DNA of 64,000 nt from Oceanicaulis sp. HTCC2633 (GCF_000152745.1 NZ_CH672428.1:1381251-1445250); one strand, 5' to 3'; shown: positions 23,094 to 33,019, numbered from the stretch's first letter. The notes: a model not told the origin generated them from the letters alone. Numbers and translations: made by a program.

Positions 23094-24974
23094 CTATTGG
23101 CAGGCGAGGCATTCGTCATAGTCCTTGGGCGCAGCATCGCTGAGTGATTTGGACATCTCGTCCTTCTCGCCGGCGCCGGCATAGGCGGCGCGCTGCACCG
23201 ATTTCGAGCGGCAGTAATAGAGCGATTTGACGCCCTTCTCCCACGCCGACCAGTGCAGCATGTGCAGGTCCCATTTGTTCACATCGCCCGGCAAGAACAG
23301 GTTCAGCGATTGCGCTTGGCAGATATAGGGCGAGCGGTCAGCCGCGTGCTCGATGACCCAGCGCTGATCGAGCTCGAAGGCGGTCTTAAAGACGTCCTTC
23401 TCCAGCTCGTCCAGGCAATCCAGATGCTGCACGGAGCCTTCGTGCTCGAGGATGGAGGACCACACCGCCGGGGTGTTCTTGCCCTTCTCCTCAAGGATCT
23501 TCTCAAGATACGGGTTCTTCACGGTGAAGGAGCCCGAGAGCGTCTTGTGCGTGTAGACATTGGCCGGGATCGGCTCGATGCCGGCCGAGGTGCCGCCGCA
23601 GATGATGGAGATCGACGCGGTCGGCGCGATCGCCAGCTTGTGCGAGAAGCGCGCCTTCACGCCGTTGTCCGCCGCGTCCGGGCATGCGCCGCGCTCTTCG
23701 GCGAGCTTGACCGAGGCTTTGTCGGCGCCCTGGCGGATATGCTGGAACATGCGCTTGTTCCAGGACTGCGCCATGGCGGACTCAAACGGCACGTTCATGC
23801 TTTGCAGGAAGGAGTGGAAGCCCATCAGGCCCAGCCCCACAGACCGCTCACGCGCCGCAGAGTATTTCGCACGCTCCATTTCATCAGGAGCACGCTCGAT
23901 GAAGTCCTGCAGGATGTTGTCGAGGAAGCGGAAGATGTCCTCGAGGAAGCGCTCGTCATCCTTCCACTCGAGGAATTTCTCGGCGTTCAGAGAGGACAGG
24001 CAGCACACCGCCGTGCGGTCATTGCCCAGATGGTCCACGCCCGTCGGCAGGGTGATTTCCGAGCACAGGTTGGACTGGCGCACCTTCAGGCCAAGCTTGC
24101 GCTGGTGAGCCGGCAGATTGTTGTTCACCGTGTCGGAGAACAGGATGTAGGGCTCGCCGGTCTGCAGGCGGACTTCCAGGATCTTCTGCCACAGCTTGCG
24201 GGCATTGACGGTTTTGACCACTTCGCCGGATCGCGGGGAGATCAGCTCGAACTCCTCATCCTTGGCGACGGCTTCCATGAATGCGTCAGAGACGTTGAGG
24301 CCGTGGTGAAGGTTGAGACTCTTGCGGTTGAAGTCGCCCGACGGTTTGCGGATTTCGAGGAATTCCTCGATTTCCGGGTGGTGAATGTCGAGATAGACGG
24401 CCGCCGAACCGCGACGCAGCGACCCCTGGGAAATCGCCAGCGTCAGCGAATCCATCACGCGGATGAACGGGATGATTCCGGAGGTCTGTCCGTTCTGTCC
24501 GACCTTCTCGCCGATCGAACGCACATTGCCCCAATAGGTGCCGATGCCGCCGCCATTGGAGGCGAGCCAGACATTCTCGGTCCAGGTCGACACGATGTCG
24601 CCCAGCGAATCATCCACCGAGTTCAGGAAGCAGGAAATGGGCAGGCCGCGATCCGCGCCGCCATTGGAGAGGACAGGCGTCGCCGGCATGAACCACAGAT
24701 TCGACATGTAGTCATAAAGGCGCTGAGCATGCTCGAGATCGTCGGCATAGGCCGTCGACACCCGCGCGAACATGTCCTGATAGGATTCGCCCGGCAGCAG
24801 GTAACGGTCGACTAGGGTCTTCTTGCCGAAATCGGTCAGAAGCGCGTCCCGCGAAGGATCGGTCTTAACCTTATCAACCAGTCGAAGCTGAACAGCCTTG
24901 GGCTTGCCGCGCAGGGCCGAAGCGGACTCCTGCGTGCGGGCTCCGGTAGCGTGGGCTTGGTCGAAAGGCGTCAT
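23094..24974 (-). CDS. nrdA: Ribonucleotide reductase class Ia, alpha subunit
   Basis: The 626-residue catalytic R1 subunit, which reduces ribonucleoside diphosphates. Visible are the substrate-site cysteine in SNLCSEI, the CCLSSLN segment, the finger-loop region and the redox-active C-terminal CLACQ that is re-reduced by thioredoxin or glutaredoxin (a grxC gene is at 45955-46224). The ATG at 24974 has a GGAGCGG site; a TTG 15 bases upstream is possible. There is little sequence before the first catalytic motifs, so the N-terminal ATP-cone appears absent or very reduced. It has its own NrdR-box promoter and terminator. Confidence 0.95.
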   Translation of the reverse strand: MTPFDQAHATGARTQESASALRGKPKAVQLRLVDKVKTDPSRDALLTDFGKKTLVDRYLLPGESYQDMFARVSTAYADDLEHAQRLYDYMSNLWFMPATPVLSNGGADRGLPISCFLNSVDDSLGDIVSTWTENVWLASNGGGIGTYWGNVRSIGEKVGQNGQTSGIIPFIRVMDSLTLAISQGSLRRGSAAVYLDIHHPEIEEFLEIRKPSGDFNRKSLNLHHGLNVSDAFMEAVAKDEEFELISPRSGEVVKTVNARKLWQKILEVRLQTGEPYILFSDTVNNNLPAHQRKLGLKVRQSNLCSEITLPTGVDHLGNDRTAVCCLSSLNAEKFLEWKDDERFLEDIFRFLDNILQDFIERAPDEMERAKYSAARERSVGLGLMGFHSFLQSMNVPFESAMAQSWNKRMFQHIRQGADKASVKLAEERGACPDAADNGVKARFSHKLAIAPTASISIICGGTSAGIEPIPANVYTHKTLSGSFTVKNPYLEKILEEKGKNTPAVWSSILEHEGSVQHLDCLDELEKDVFKTAFELDQRWVIEHAADRSPYICQAQSLNLFLPGDVNKWDLHMLHWSAWEKGVKSLYYCRSKSVQRAAYAGAGEKDEMSKSLSDAAPKDYDECLACQ

Positions 24975-25046
24975 CTCTACCCGCTCCAATTCAGCGTCGC
25001 GCGTTATGCCTGCGAGAGGCCGTTTTCCCGCGCGCTGCTTAAGAAA

Positions 25047-25095
25047 AACCTATACATGGTGTGCGGCTTCCCCCGGAAACCGCAACATATAGTGC
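25047..25095 (-). promoter_or_regulatory. Paired NrdR boxes upstream of nrdA
   Basis: Box 1 (25047-25062) contains CTATACATGGTGT and box 2 (25080-25095) contains CAACATATAGTGC; each fits the NrdR box core C-w-A-t-A-T-a-T-w-G with about two mismatches. Centres are 33 bp apart, about three helical turns, close to the usual 31-32. They lie 73-121 bp upstream of the nrdA start. Confidence 0.6.
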
Positions 25096-25175
25096 TTGGG
25101 TCCCATCTGACCGTCAACGGGTCAAACCGGCTCCCAGCCGCTTTTTTCGTAAACAAAGTCCTACCAGAAAACGCT

Positions 25176-25209
25176 CCGGGCCCGGACTCGTTAAGGAGTC
25201 CGGGCCCGG
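25176..25209 (-). terminator. Strong hairpin, probable terminator of putA
   Basis: A perfect 14-bp GC stem (25176-25189 with 25196-25209) closes on a 6-base loop, 62 bases past the putA stop. The minus-strand tail after it is AGCGTTTTCT, a short T run. The stem contains inverted GACTC/GAGTC (GANTC) sites, which may be chance. Confidence 0.65.
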
Positions 25210-25271
25210 GGATAAATGCGGTTTCTTGTGGATATCTGGCGCGAGCCGCAAAGCCCGCATTCCGCGTCCGG

Positions 25272-28200
25272 TTAACCCAGAGACAGAAGCTCGGGGTCCC
25301 CGCCCTGGGCGGCCACATTGATGGTCACGGTATGCTCCGCCGCGAAGCGGTAGATATAGTGCGGACCGCCAGCCTTGGGTCCGGTGCCGGACAGGCCCTC
25401 GCCGCCGAACGGCTGAACCCCGACCACCGCGCCGGTGATGTTGCGGTTCACATAGCAATTGCCCACCGGGACCGCCGCGCGAACCATGTCCGCGAATCGA
25501 TCCAGACGACTGTGAACGCCGAGCGTCAGGCCGTAGCCCTTGTCCGCCAGCTGACCGGCGACCTTCTGAAGGTCGGCGCGCTTGTAGCGCATCACATGCA
25601 TGATCGGGCCGAACTTCTCCTCGGTCAGTTGATCAAGAGAGCTGATCTCCACCAGCGTGGGCGCGAAATACTCACCCTTGGCCGCCATTTCGGCGCTCAA
25701 CGGCGCGCGATGGAGCACCTTGGCGCGGGACTCCATGTCCTTGACGTGCTCCTGGAGCATCTCATGGGCTTCCGCGTCGATGACCGGGCCGATATCGGTC
25801 GCCGGATCAGACGGATCGCCGAGAGTGAGCATGTCCATGGCGCCGGTGAGCCCCTCAATCAGCAGATCGCCGATCTCCTCGGGAATCAGAAGCACACGCA
25901 GCGCCGAGCACCGCTGACCGGCGGATCCGAAGGCGGAGTTGATGGCGTCATCGATCACCTGCTCATGCAGGGCCGAGGTATCCACGAACATGCCATTGAG
26001 GCCGCCCGTCTCCGCGATCAGCGGCACGATCGGGCCGTCCTTGGCGGCGAGCGTGCGGTTGATGATCCGCGCGACATCCGTCGACCCGGTGAACGCGACG
26101 CCGTCAACGCCGGGCAACTCTGTCAGGGCGCCGCCGATCTTGCCGTCGCCCGGCAACAGATGGAGCACGCCCTTGGGCAGGCCCGCCTCAAGATAGATCT
26201 TCACGGCCTCATAGGCGATCAGCGGGCTTTGCTCGGCCGGCTTGGCCAGCACGGAATTGCCGGCCGCCAGCGCGGCGGCCACCTGACCGGTGAAGATCGC
26301 CAGCGGGAAGTTCCACGGACTGATGCAGACAAACACGCCGCGTCCGGCCAGACCCAGATGGTTGGTTTCGCCCGCCGGCCCGGGCAGACGCACCGGATCG
26401 CCGAACTTGGTTTCCGCTTCCACCGCATAATAGCGCAGGAAATCGACCGCCTCGCGCACCTCGGCGATTCCGTCCGGCAGGGTCTTGCCGGTTTCCCGCG
26501 CCATCAGCGCCATCAACCGGTCGGTGTTCGCTTCAAGCGCGTCAGCCATGTCGCGCAGGATCCTGGCGCGCGCCGGTCCGCCCTTGGCGTTCCAGTCCTT
26601 CTGGGAGTCATGAGCGATCTTGTACGCCGTCTTCACGTCCTCTTCGGTGGCCTCGTGAAGGGTTGAGACCGTGAACTCCCTGTCCGCCGGACTGTGCATC
26701 GCCTGGCCGTCGCCTGTGCGGGCATCGCCATTGATGATCGGACCACAGGCATAGGGCGCGTTCTCGTCGAATGCCTTCTGGGCCTCAGCGAGCCGCTCGC
26801 GCACACGCGCCTGGGTCAGGTCCATGCCCTTGGAGTTCAGACGATCCGGGCCATACAGCTTGGCCGGAATGGAGATGAAGGGGTGACGATCAAGCGTCGC
26901 CGCCGCCTTGAACGGACCGCTGGCCACATCGGCGGCGGGCACATCCTCATCAAGGAAGGCGTGCACGAAAGAGGTGTTGGCGCCGTTCTCCAGAAGACGT
27001 CGCACCAGATAGGGCAGCAAGTCCTGATGGCTGCCCACCGGAGCGTAGACGCGCACCGCGCCCAGATCCGCATAGGTTTGCGCAGCCGCGGCGTAGAGCG
27101 GCTCCCCCATGCCGTGCAGGCGCTGGAATTCATAGGGCGGATTGCCGGTCTCGGCCGCAATCTGACGCACGGCGCACAAGGTGTGGGCGTTATGGGTCGC
27201 AAATTGCGGGAAGATGGCGTCCGGCGCGGCCAGCATCTGTCGCGCACAGGCCAGATAGTTGAGATCGGTCGCCGGCTTGGTCGTCCAGACCGGGAAATCC
27301 GTCTGACCGTTCATCTGGGCGAACTTGATCTCGGTATCCCAATAGGCGCCTTTCACCAGGCGCACCATGAACCGACGGCCGGTTTCCTGGCCGAGCTCGA
27401 TCAGCTTCTCGAGCACGCTCATGGCGCGCTTCTGATAAGCCTGGATGACGATCCCGAGGCCGTCCCAGCCCGCCAGCGAGGGCTCGCGCGCGAGCCGGTC
27501 AAAGATTTTCAGCTGAATGACCAGGCGATCGCTTTCCTCGGCGTCGAGGCTAAAGCCCAGATCCGCATCCTTGGCCATCTGGGCCAGCTCCAGCGCGCGC
27601 GGATAGAGCTCTTCCATCACCTGCGCCTGACGCACGGCCTGATAACGCGGGTGCAGGGCGGTCAGCTTGACGCTGACGCCGTCCACATCCTCGATCGAGC
27701 CCTTCTGGCGCTTCTCGGCCACCACGCGGATGGCGTGACGGTATTTGTCGAGATAGCGCTTGGCGTCCTTTTCCGTGCGGGCGCCCTCGCCCAGCATGTC
27801 AAAGCTGAAGAGCGGCTTGACCTTGCCATAGGTCTTCCAGCCGCGGCCGCGCTTGATCGCGCTCTCGATGTCGCGGCCCAGAACGAACTGCTCGCCCAGG
27901 ATTCGCATGGCGCGCTTGACGGCGGTCCGGATGACGGGTTCGCCCAGACGTCCGGCCATCTGCTTGAAGTATTCGCCCGGATTCTTCTCGGCGCGAGAAT
28001 CCACCTTGAGGATCGAACCGGTCATCATCAGGCCGATGGTGGACGCATTGACCAGCCAGTTGTCCGATTTCCAGGCATGCTCGACCCAGGAGCCGGACCC
28101 GATCTTCTCGGCGATGAGATCATCGGCCGTTTCCGCGTCCGGAACCCGCAGCAGCGCCTCGGCCAGACACATCAGGGCCAAGCCTTCCTTGTTGCTCAGA

Positions 28201-28415
28201 CCGAACTCCTGAAGGAAGCTCTCCATCAGGCCGCCGCCATGACGCGTCTCACGCGCCTTCTCGACGAGCTTGATCGCGGCGTCGCTGGCCGCCTGTCGCC
28301 CTTCAGGGCTCAAGCCGACTGCGTCTTCCAGCTTGCGGGCCGCCTGGCGTTCATCAGCGAACTTCTCGCCGTCCAGTGCATCCCAATCGATAGATACGTC
28401 TGTCCAATCGCGCAT
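25272..28415 (-). CDS. putA: Bifunctional proline dehydrogenase / L-glutamate gamma-semialdehyde dehydrogenase
   Basis: A 1047-residue enzyme that oxidises proline to glutamate at the membrane. The FAD-containing proline dehydrogenase barrel occupies about residues 60-470 (for example YQKRAMSVLEKL, RLVKGAYWDTEIK and RRLLENGANTSFVH). The NAD-dependent aldehyde dehydrogenase follows to the C-terminus, with the catalytic cysteine in GSAGQRCSALR and ETGGLNGMF before it. No N-terminal ribbon-helix-helix is present, so it should not repress its own gene. The ATG at 28415 was preferred because of an AGAGG site; the frame is open to 28499. A palindrome upstream may bind a separate regulator. Confidence 0.95.
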   Translation of the reverse strand: MRDWTDVSIDWDALDGEKFADERQAARKLEDAVGLSPEGRQAASDAAIKLVEKARETRHGGGLMESFLQEFGLSNKEGLALMCLAEALLRVPDAETADDLIAEKIGSGSWVEHAWKSDNWLVNASTIGLMMTGSILKVDSRAEKNPGEYFKQMAGRLGEPVIRTAVKRAMRILGEQFVLGRDIESAIKRGRGWKTYGKVKPLFSFDMLGEGARTEKDAKRYLDKYRHAIRVVAEKRQKGSIEDVDGVSVKLTALHPRYQAVRQAQVMEELYPRALELAQMAKDADLGFSLDAEESDRLVIQLKIFDRLAREPSLAGWDGLGIVIQAYQKRAMSVLEKLIELGQETGRRFMVRLVKGAYWDTEIKFAQMNGQTDFPVWTTKPATDLNYLACARQMLAAPDAIFPQFATHNAHTLCAVRQIAAETGNPPYEFQRLHGMGEPLYAAAAQTYADLGAVRVYAPVGSHQDLLPYLVRRLLENGANTSFVHAFLDEDVPAADVASGPFKAAATLDRHPFISIPAKLYGPDRLNSKGMDLTQARVRERLAEAQKAFDENAPYACGPIINGDARTGDGQAMHSPADREFTVSTLHEATEEDVKTAYKIAHDSQKDWNAKGGPARARILRDMADALEANTDRLMALMARETGKTLPDGIAEVREAVDFLRYYAVEAETKFGDPVRLPGPAGETNHLGLAGRGVFVCISPWNFPLAIFTGQVAAALAAGNSVLAKPAEQSPLIAYEAVKIYLEAGLPKGVLHLLPGDGKIGGALTELPGVDGVAFTGSTDVARIINRTLAAKDGPIVPLIAETGGLNGMFVDTSALHEQVIDDAINSAFGSAGQRCSALRVLLIPEEIGDLLIEGLTGAMDMLTLGDPSDPATDIGPVIDAEAHEMLQEHVKDMESRAKVLHRAPLSAEMAAKGEYFAPTLVEISSLDQLTEEKFGPIMHVMRYKRADLQKVAGQLADKGYGLTLGVHSRLDRFADMVRAAVPVGNCYVNRNITGAVVGVQPFGGEGLSGTGPKAGGPHYIYRFAAEHTVTINVAAQGGDPELLSLG

Positions 28416-28767
28416 GGTCCAAAGCCTCTCGAACCCGGAGCGGCCGGCGCATCCGGCCCTGTTAGAGCGGACAATGCTTGCTGAAGTCATAGAATTCAAC
28501 CCCAGCTATTCACAATCAGTACAAGTCCGCAGAACATCGCAATGCAGCATAACTGCATAGATTTTATTTTGAGCTGAAAATAACTAAATTAACTTCAGCA
28601 TATTCAATTACAGATCGACTCATGACAACGCCCTTTGAACTTTACTTCATCGCAGATTTTGATTGCAGCAATCCTATTCCGGGCAGATTTCCGAGTTGAA
28701 ATTTTCTATTTCGAACAGCGCATTAGTGCTTGTATAGATTTGATAATCTATTTCTGTGGACACCTGC
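28416..28767. other. AT-rich intergenic region upstream of putA
   Basis: About 350 bp, clearly richer in A and T than the surroundings, without a convincing gene. It contains ATGCAG-CATAA-CTGCAT (28542-28558) facing putA and a second palindrome ATAGATT-TGAT-AATCTAT (28734-28751) near the start of a doubtful plus-strand frame. Candidate frames on both strands lack ribosome sites. Confidence 0.6.
28542..28558 (-). promoter_or_regulatory. Candidate operator of putA
   Basis: A 17-bp inverted repeat (ATGCAG, 5-bp centre, CTGCAT) is 127 bp upstream of the putA start. In alphaproteobacteria putA is often controlled by an Lrp-type PutR, which binds such palindromes; no lrp gene is next to it here. 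Confidence 0.35.
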
Positions 28768-29028
28768 ATGCGCTGGATATCGCGCCTGCTGCGCGGGAAA
28801 TCCGCCAAGTCTGGTTTTTTGGCGAGATCCTGCCTGCTGACAGGTCCTCCTCTGAAGATTGCCTCGGACGTCCATGTTGCGCCCTGGGAGCGCAGACAAA
28901 GCTTGGACACCATATCAACGGCGCAGTCAGGGAAGCGTTCCACAGCTGACGCGCTGTCGTCAGGCCGGAGCCGGAGGTTCCGGAGAATGGCGCCGACAGC
29001 CCTTCGACAAATGGCGAAAACGCGCTAA
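28768..29028 (+). CDS. Hypothetical small basic protein (doubtful)
   Basis: An 86-codon frame from ATG 28768 (or GTG 28756) to 29028, ending 38 bases before the glycosyltransferase gene. The predicted product is Arg/Ser-rich (MRWISRLLRGKSAKSG at its start) with no recognisable domain. There is no good ribosome site, and codon use is less GC3-biased than in neighbours. It may be a leader region rather than a gene. Confidence 0.25.
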   Translation: MRWISRLLRGKSAKSGFLARSCLLTGPPLKIASDVHVAPWERRQSLDTISTAQSGKRSTADALSSGRSRRFRRMAPTALRQMAKTR

Positions 29029-29066
29029 ACCGGCCTGAATAGAGACAGGTTCTGGAGGTCCTTCCC

Positions 29067-30161
29067 ATGGAGGAAAGCGCGCCGCTGCGCATCATGCTGG
29101 TCACCGATGCGTGGGAGCCGCAGGTCAATGGCGTCGTGCGTACGCTGTCGCGCACGGTCGAGGAGTGCCGGGCCATGGGCCATGAGGTGGAGGTGATCCA
29201 TCCCGGGCTCGGGTTCAAGACCTTCCCGCTGCCGACCTATCCCGAGATCAAGATGGCGGTCGGCGCCCGCAAGGAGCTTGAAGCCCGTTTCAAGGCGTTC
29301 GAGCCCGAAGCCATCCATATCGCGACCGAAGGCTCGCTGGGACAGGCGGCGCGCGCCATCTGTCTGAAGTGGAAGCTGCCCTTCACCACGAGCTATCACA
29401 CCAAATTCCCCGAATATGTGAATGCGCGCTTCCCGTTCATTCCGATCTCGGCCGGTTATTGGTTCATGCGGCGCTTCCACAATTCGGGCAACCGCCTGAT
29501 GGTGGCGACCCCCTCCATGCGCGATCTCCTCTCCGAGCGCGGCTTCAACAACATCACCCCCTGGGCGCGCGGCGTGGACACCGAGCTGTTCCATCCCGAC
29601 AAGCGCCATATGGGCGGCAAGAGCGTCTATGAAGGCGTTGAAGGTCCGATCTTCGTGTATATCGGCCGCGTCGCCGTCGAGAAGAACATCGAATCCTTCC
29701 TCGACCTCGACCTTCCCGGCACAAAGGTGGTGGTTGGCCCCGGCCCGCAACTGGAGGAGCTGAAGGAAAACTATCCCGAAGTGATCTTCACCGGAAACAA
29801 GTCGGGCGACGAGCTGGCGCGCCATTTCGCGGACGCGGACGTCATGGTCTTTCCCAGCTTCACCGACACCTTTGGCCTCGTGATTCTGGAATCCATGGCG
29901 ACCGGCACGCCCGTCGCCGCCTATGTGGCGAACGGCCCCAAGGACATCATTCCCGGCTCCAAGGCGGGCTCGGTCAATGACGACCTGAAGACCGCCTGCC
30001 TGGAAGCGCTTGAGATGAAGCGCGAGGATTGCCGGGCCTATGCCGAGAAATATTCCTGGCGCGCCTGCGCCGAGGAGTTCGTCCAGAATCTCAAGCCCCA
30101 GCCCCGCCCGGAACGGCGGCGGTTCTGGCGACGCCTGCGTCGCCTTGGCCGCGGCGGTTAA
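29067..30161 (+). CDS. Glycosyltransferase, family 4 (GT-B)
   Basis: A 364-residue cytoplasmic GT-B enzyme. The N-terminal half begins IMLVTDAWEPQVNGVVRTL, typical of MgtA/PimB-like lipid glycosyltransferases, and has the SYHTKFPEYV segment; the C-terminal half has FVYIGRVAVEKN (donor pocket) and the E-x7-E motif as FGLVILESMATGTP. Such enzymes transfer sugars to diacylglycerol or other lipids. It ends with a very basic tail (RRRFWRRLRRLGRGG) that could bind the membrane. It is followed by a bidirectional hairpin terminator. Confidence 0.9.
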   Translation: MEESAPLRIMLVTDAWEPQVNGVVRTLSRTVEECRAMGHEVEVIHPGLGFKTFPLPTYPEIKMAVGARKELEARFKAFEPEAIHIATEGSLGQAARAICLKWKLPFTTSYHTKFPEYVNARFPFIPISAGYWFMRRFHNSGNRLMVATPSMRDLLSERGFNNITPWARGVDTELFHPDKRHMGGKSVYEGVEGPIFVYIGRVAVEKNIESFLDLDLPGTKVVVGPGPQLEELKENYPEVIFTGNKSGDELARHFADADVMVFPSFTDTFGLVILESMATGTPVAAYVANGPKDIIPGSKAGSVNDDLKTACLEALEMKREDCRAYAEKYSWRACAEEFVQNLKPQPRPERRRFWRRLRRLGRGG

Positions 30162-30188
30162 CCGCCCATACCGGGACCGGAAACAAAA

Positions 30189-30216
30189 AAGGCTGGAGCG
30201 AGGCTCCAGCCTTTTC
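30189..30216. terminator. Bidirectional terminator between convergent genes
   Basis: A perfect 12-bp stem (AAAGGCTGGAGC with GCTCCAGCCTTT) with a 3-base loop has T runs on both strands. It serves the glycosyltransferase gene on the plus strand and the DUF4167 gene on the minus strand. Confidence 0.9.
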
Positions 30217-30239
30217 CTTAACAGGTGCGAACCAGCCGG

Positions 30240-30836
30240 TCAGGCTGCTTCGCCCTTATCCTTTTTTTCGGAGTCCCCCTCCGCAGCGTCGAGCGCCTTC
30301 TGGGCGTCGATATCCGCTTTGGTGCGCCGTGTGCGGGTGCGCTTCTTGGGCTTCTCCTCGCCCGAGGGCTGGTCGTCGCCCGCATCCGAGGAGGAAGAGG
30401 CGTCAGCGCCTTCAGGCTCGACCACCTGCAGAGGATCATCGCTGGAATTGTCCTCACGCCGGCGACGGCCGCGCGGGCGGCGCTGGCGCGGCGCGTCTTC
30501 CGACGAAGCCGAACCCGCAGTGTCAGCGTTGTTCTCATTGCCGTTGTCAGCGGCGTCATCGCTCGCATCCGAGTCGTCGCCAGAGTTGTTCTGGTCGTCA
30601 CGCTCATCGCGCTTGGGCTGGTTCGCCTGCATGATGCGCAGATAGTGCTCGGCGTGCTGATAGTAGTTTTCAGCCATGACCCGGTCGCCTGCGGAAGAGG
30701 CGTCGCGCGCGAGCTGCATGTACTTGTCATAGATATGAGAGGGGGCGCCCCGAACTTTGACGTCCGGCCCGTTGCTCTCATACGAGCGGTTACTGGGCGA
30801 TCCGGCCTTTCGGCCTCGTCCGCGTTGACGCTTCAT
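30240..30836 (-). CDS. DUF4167 domain protein
   Basis: A 198-residue, very hydrophilic protein. The conserved N-terminal domain (KVRGAPSHIYDKYMQLARDA, then AENYYQHAEHYLRIM) is DUF4167, typical of alphaproteobacteria and usually coded after prfA and prmC, as here. The remainder is low complexity: Asp/Ser/Asn-rich acidic runs alternating with Arg/Lys clusters (RQRRPRGRRRR, KKRTRTRRTK), presumably disordered and possibly RNA-binding. The ATG at 30836 was chosen because the conserved MKRQRGRGRK opening starts there. Confidence 0.9.
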   Translation of the reverse strand: MKRQRGRGRKAGSPSNRSYESNGPDVKVRGAPSHIYDKYMQLARDASSAGDRVMAENYYQHAEHYLRIMQANQPKRDERDDQNNSGDDSDASDDAADNGNENNADTAGSASSEDAPRQRRPRGRRRREDNSSDDPLQVVEPEGADASSSSDAGDDQPSGEEKPKKRTRTRRTKADIDAQKALDAAEGDSEKKDKGEAA

Positions 30837-31091
30837 GTTCAAGAACCTGATCTCTTTTCGGGTTGTTGATACCGTTCCAGCCGACACGATCCGCGAAATC
30901 CGCGTCTATCGGCGCGAACGCAAACAGAAGATTGCGGTCGAACTCGATAGCGTATGGGCCAATGGGTCAGCGGGGCGCCCGGTAATCGCGTCAGAACAGC
31001 CCCTGCTCCGACCTGCATCACCCGCTGGACTTGACCGCACCCTAGACGCAGCTGCGGGGAGATTCCAACACTTTTCTGCACGCAGAAGCGG

Positions 31092-31949
31092 TCAGACGGA
31101 AAACCGCAGGCTCACGACCCGATCATGACCCGCCAGATCCTTGAGGATGCGCGTCTCTTTCGCACCCGCTTCGGACGCCGCCTCCCGCGCCCGCACACCC
31201 TGATCATAGCCGATCTCGAACAGGGCGAGCCCGCCCGGAACCAGAAGGCGCGACGCTTCGGCGAACAGATGCGGATAGGGCTCGAACCCGGTCCGCCCGC
31301 CCTCAAGCGCCATGCGCGGCTCATAGGCCCGCACTTCAGGCTCCAGCTCGTCAATCACCGCGGTCGCGATATAGGGAGGATTGGAGACCAGCAGATCAAA
31401 CGGGCCTTCAAGCCCGTCCGCCCAGCTTTGATGCTGGAAGCTCACCCGGTCGGCGAGCCCGGTGAGATCCGCATTCTCCTGCGCCACCGCCAGAGCCGCT
31501 TCGCTGATATCGGTGGCGGCGCCGGTCGCGTTCGGAAATTCACTCAGAAGCGCCAGGATGATGGCGCCCGACCCGGTGGCGATGTCGAGGATGCGCAAGG
31601 GCGCCCTGCGATCCGGATAAGCCGCCAGCGCCGCTTCAATGAGGGTTTCCGTGTCTGCTCGCGGGGTCAGCACGTCGCGCGTGACCTTGAGCTCCAATGT
31701 CCAGAAGGGCTGGGTTCCGAGGATGTGAGACAGCGGCTCGCGCTGTTCCCGACGCCCGATGAGTGCGTCAAAGCGCTCGAGCTCTGCATCCGGCATCTCA
31801 GACGCCATCTCGGTCAGAAGCCGGGCAGGCGATCCCTCGAACGCCGCCAGCAAAAGGCGGCGGGCGTCATCAGCCGCCTCATCGATTCCCGCCGCTTTCA
31901 GACGCTCTGCCGCGAGGCGCAGCCGGTCTGAGCGGGTCAGCCCGCTCAA
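31092..31949 (-). CDS. prmC: Release factor glutamine methyltransferase
   Basis: A 285-residue SAM-dependent methyltransferase that methylates the glutamine of the GGQ motif in release factors. It has the PrmC N-terminal helical domain, [12 protein letters not shown], the SAM loop DIATGSGAI at about 122-130 and the catalytic NPPY at 190-193. It overlaps prfA by 4 bases, pairing enzyme and substrate in one operon. Confidence 0.95.
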   Translation of the reverse strand: MSGLTRSDRLRLAAERLKAAGIDEAADDARRLLLAAFEGSPARLLTEMASEMPDAELERFDALIGRREQREPLSHILGTQPFWTLELKVTRDVLTPRADTETLIEAALAAYPDRRAPLRILDIATGSGAIILALLSEFPNATGAATDISEAALAVAQENADLTGLADRVSFQHQSWADGLEGPFDLLVSNPPYIATAVIDELEPEVRAYEPRMALEGGRTGFEPYPHLFAEASRLLVPGGLALFEIGYDQGVRAREAASEAGAKETRILKDLAGHDRVVSLRFSV

Positions 31950-33019
31950 GCCTCTTCCATCGCCGCGAGCTTGGCGGCCTGGTCTTCGGACAGTAGCGCG
32001 TCGATCACCTCGTCCAGCGCATCGCCGGAGAGGATTTCGTCGAGCTTGTAGAGGGTCAGGTTGATGCGGTGATCCGACACCCGGCCCTGAGGGAAGTTAT
32101 AGGTGCGGATGCGTTCGGACCGGTCGCCCGAGCCGACCTGGCCCTTGCGCTCGGCCGCCCTTGCCTCATCCTTCTCCCGGCGTTCCTTCTCATACAGGCG
32201 CGCCTTGAGCACCTGCATGGCGATGGCGCGGTTCTGGTGCTGGGACTTCTCCGAGCTCACCACGACAATGCCGGTGGGGATGTGGGTCATCCGCACGGCG
32301 GACTCGGTCTTGTTCACGTGCTGACCGCCCGCGCCGGAGGCGCGCATGGTGTCGATGCGGATATCCTCGTCCTTGATGTCGATCTCGACATTCTCGGGCT
32401 CGGGCAGCACCGCCACCGTTGCGGCGGAGGTGTGAATGCGTCCTCCGGATTCGGTGACCGGGACACGCTGAACCCGGTGCACGCCGGATTCAAACTTCAT
32501 CTTGCCGAACACGCCCTTGCCGCTGACCGAGGCGACGATCTCCTTGTAACCGCCGACTTCCGCCTCGGACGCCTCGACCACATCGACCTTCCAGCCGTGA
32601 TTGGAGGCGTAGCGCTCATACATGCGGAACAGGTCGCCCGCGAACAGCGCGGCTTCATCCCCGCCCGTCCCGGCGCGGATTTCCAGCATGATGGAAGCAT
32701 CGTCATCGCGGTCCTTGGGGATCAGGAGCAATTGCAGCTCGCGTTCCAGGCCCGGCAGTCGCTTCTTGAGCTCCTGGCGCTCTTCCTCGGCCAGCTCGAC
32801 CATATCCCGGTCAGAGCCATCCTCGATGATGGCCTCGGCTTCTTCAAAGCTTTCACGCGCGGTTTTCAGCTCGCGCGCCTTTTCGGCCACCAGCTTGAGC
32901 TCGGCGTGCTCCTTGGAAAGCTTCACAATCTCGTCGGGGTCCGCGGCAGCGCTCAAACGCGCCTCGACCTGATCGAACCGGTCAATGACCTGGTCCAGCT
33001 TTGCGTCCTGAATACTCAT
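31946..33019 (-). CDS. prfA: Peptide chain release factor 1
   Basis: A 357-residue class I release factor that recognises UAA and UAG. The GGQ motif is at 231-233 and the stop-codon PxT motif is PVT at 187-189, which marks RF1 rather than RF2. The [18 protein letters not shown] region is also typical. It is first in the prfA-prmC-DUF4167 run. From memory of related genomes, ispG or ptsP is usually its upstream neighbour; here a block of accessory genes (33084-37113) intervenes. Confidence 0.96.
   Translation of the reverse strand: MSIQDAKLDQVIDRFDQVEARLSAAADPDEIVKLSKEHAELKLVAEKARELKTARESFEEAEAIIEDGSDRDMVELAEEERQELKKRLPGLERELQLLLIPKDRDDDASIMLEIRAGTGGDEAALFAGDLFRMYERYASNHGWKVDVVEASEAEVGGYKEIVASVSGKGVFGKMKFESGVHRVQRVPVTESGGRIHTSAATVAVLPEPENVEIDIKDEDIRIDTMRASGAGGQHVNKTESAVRMTHIPTGIVVVSSEKSQHQNRAIAMQVLKARLYEKERREKDEARAAERKGQVGSGDRSERIRTYNFPQGRVSDHRINLTLYKLDEILSGDALDEVIDALLSEDQAAKLAAMEEA

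Noticed and set aside
26694-28484. A 596-codon plus-strand frame over putA
   Set aside because: Antisense shadow of putA with no ribosome site and no domain.
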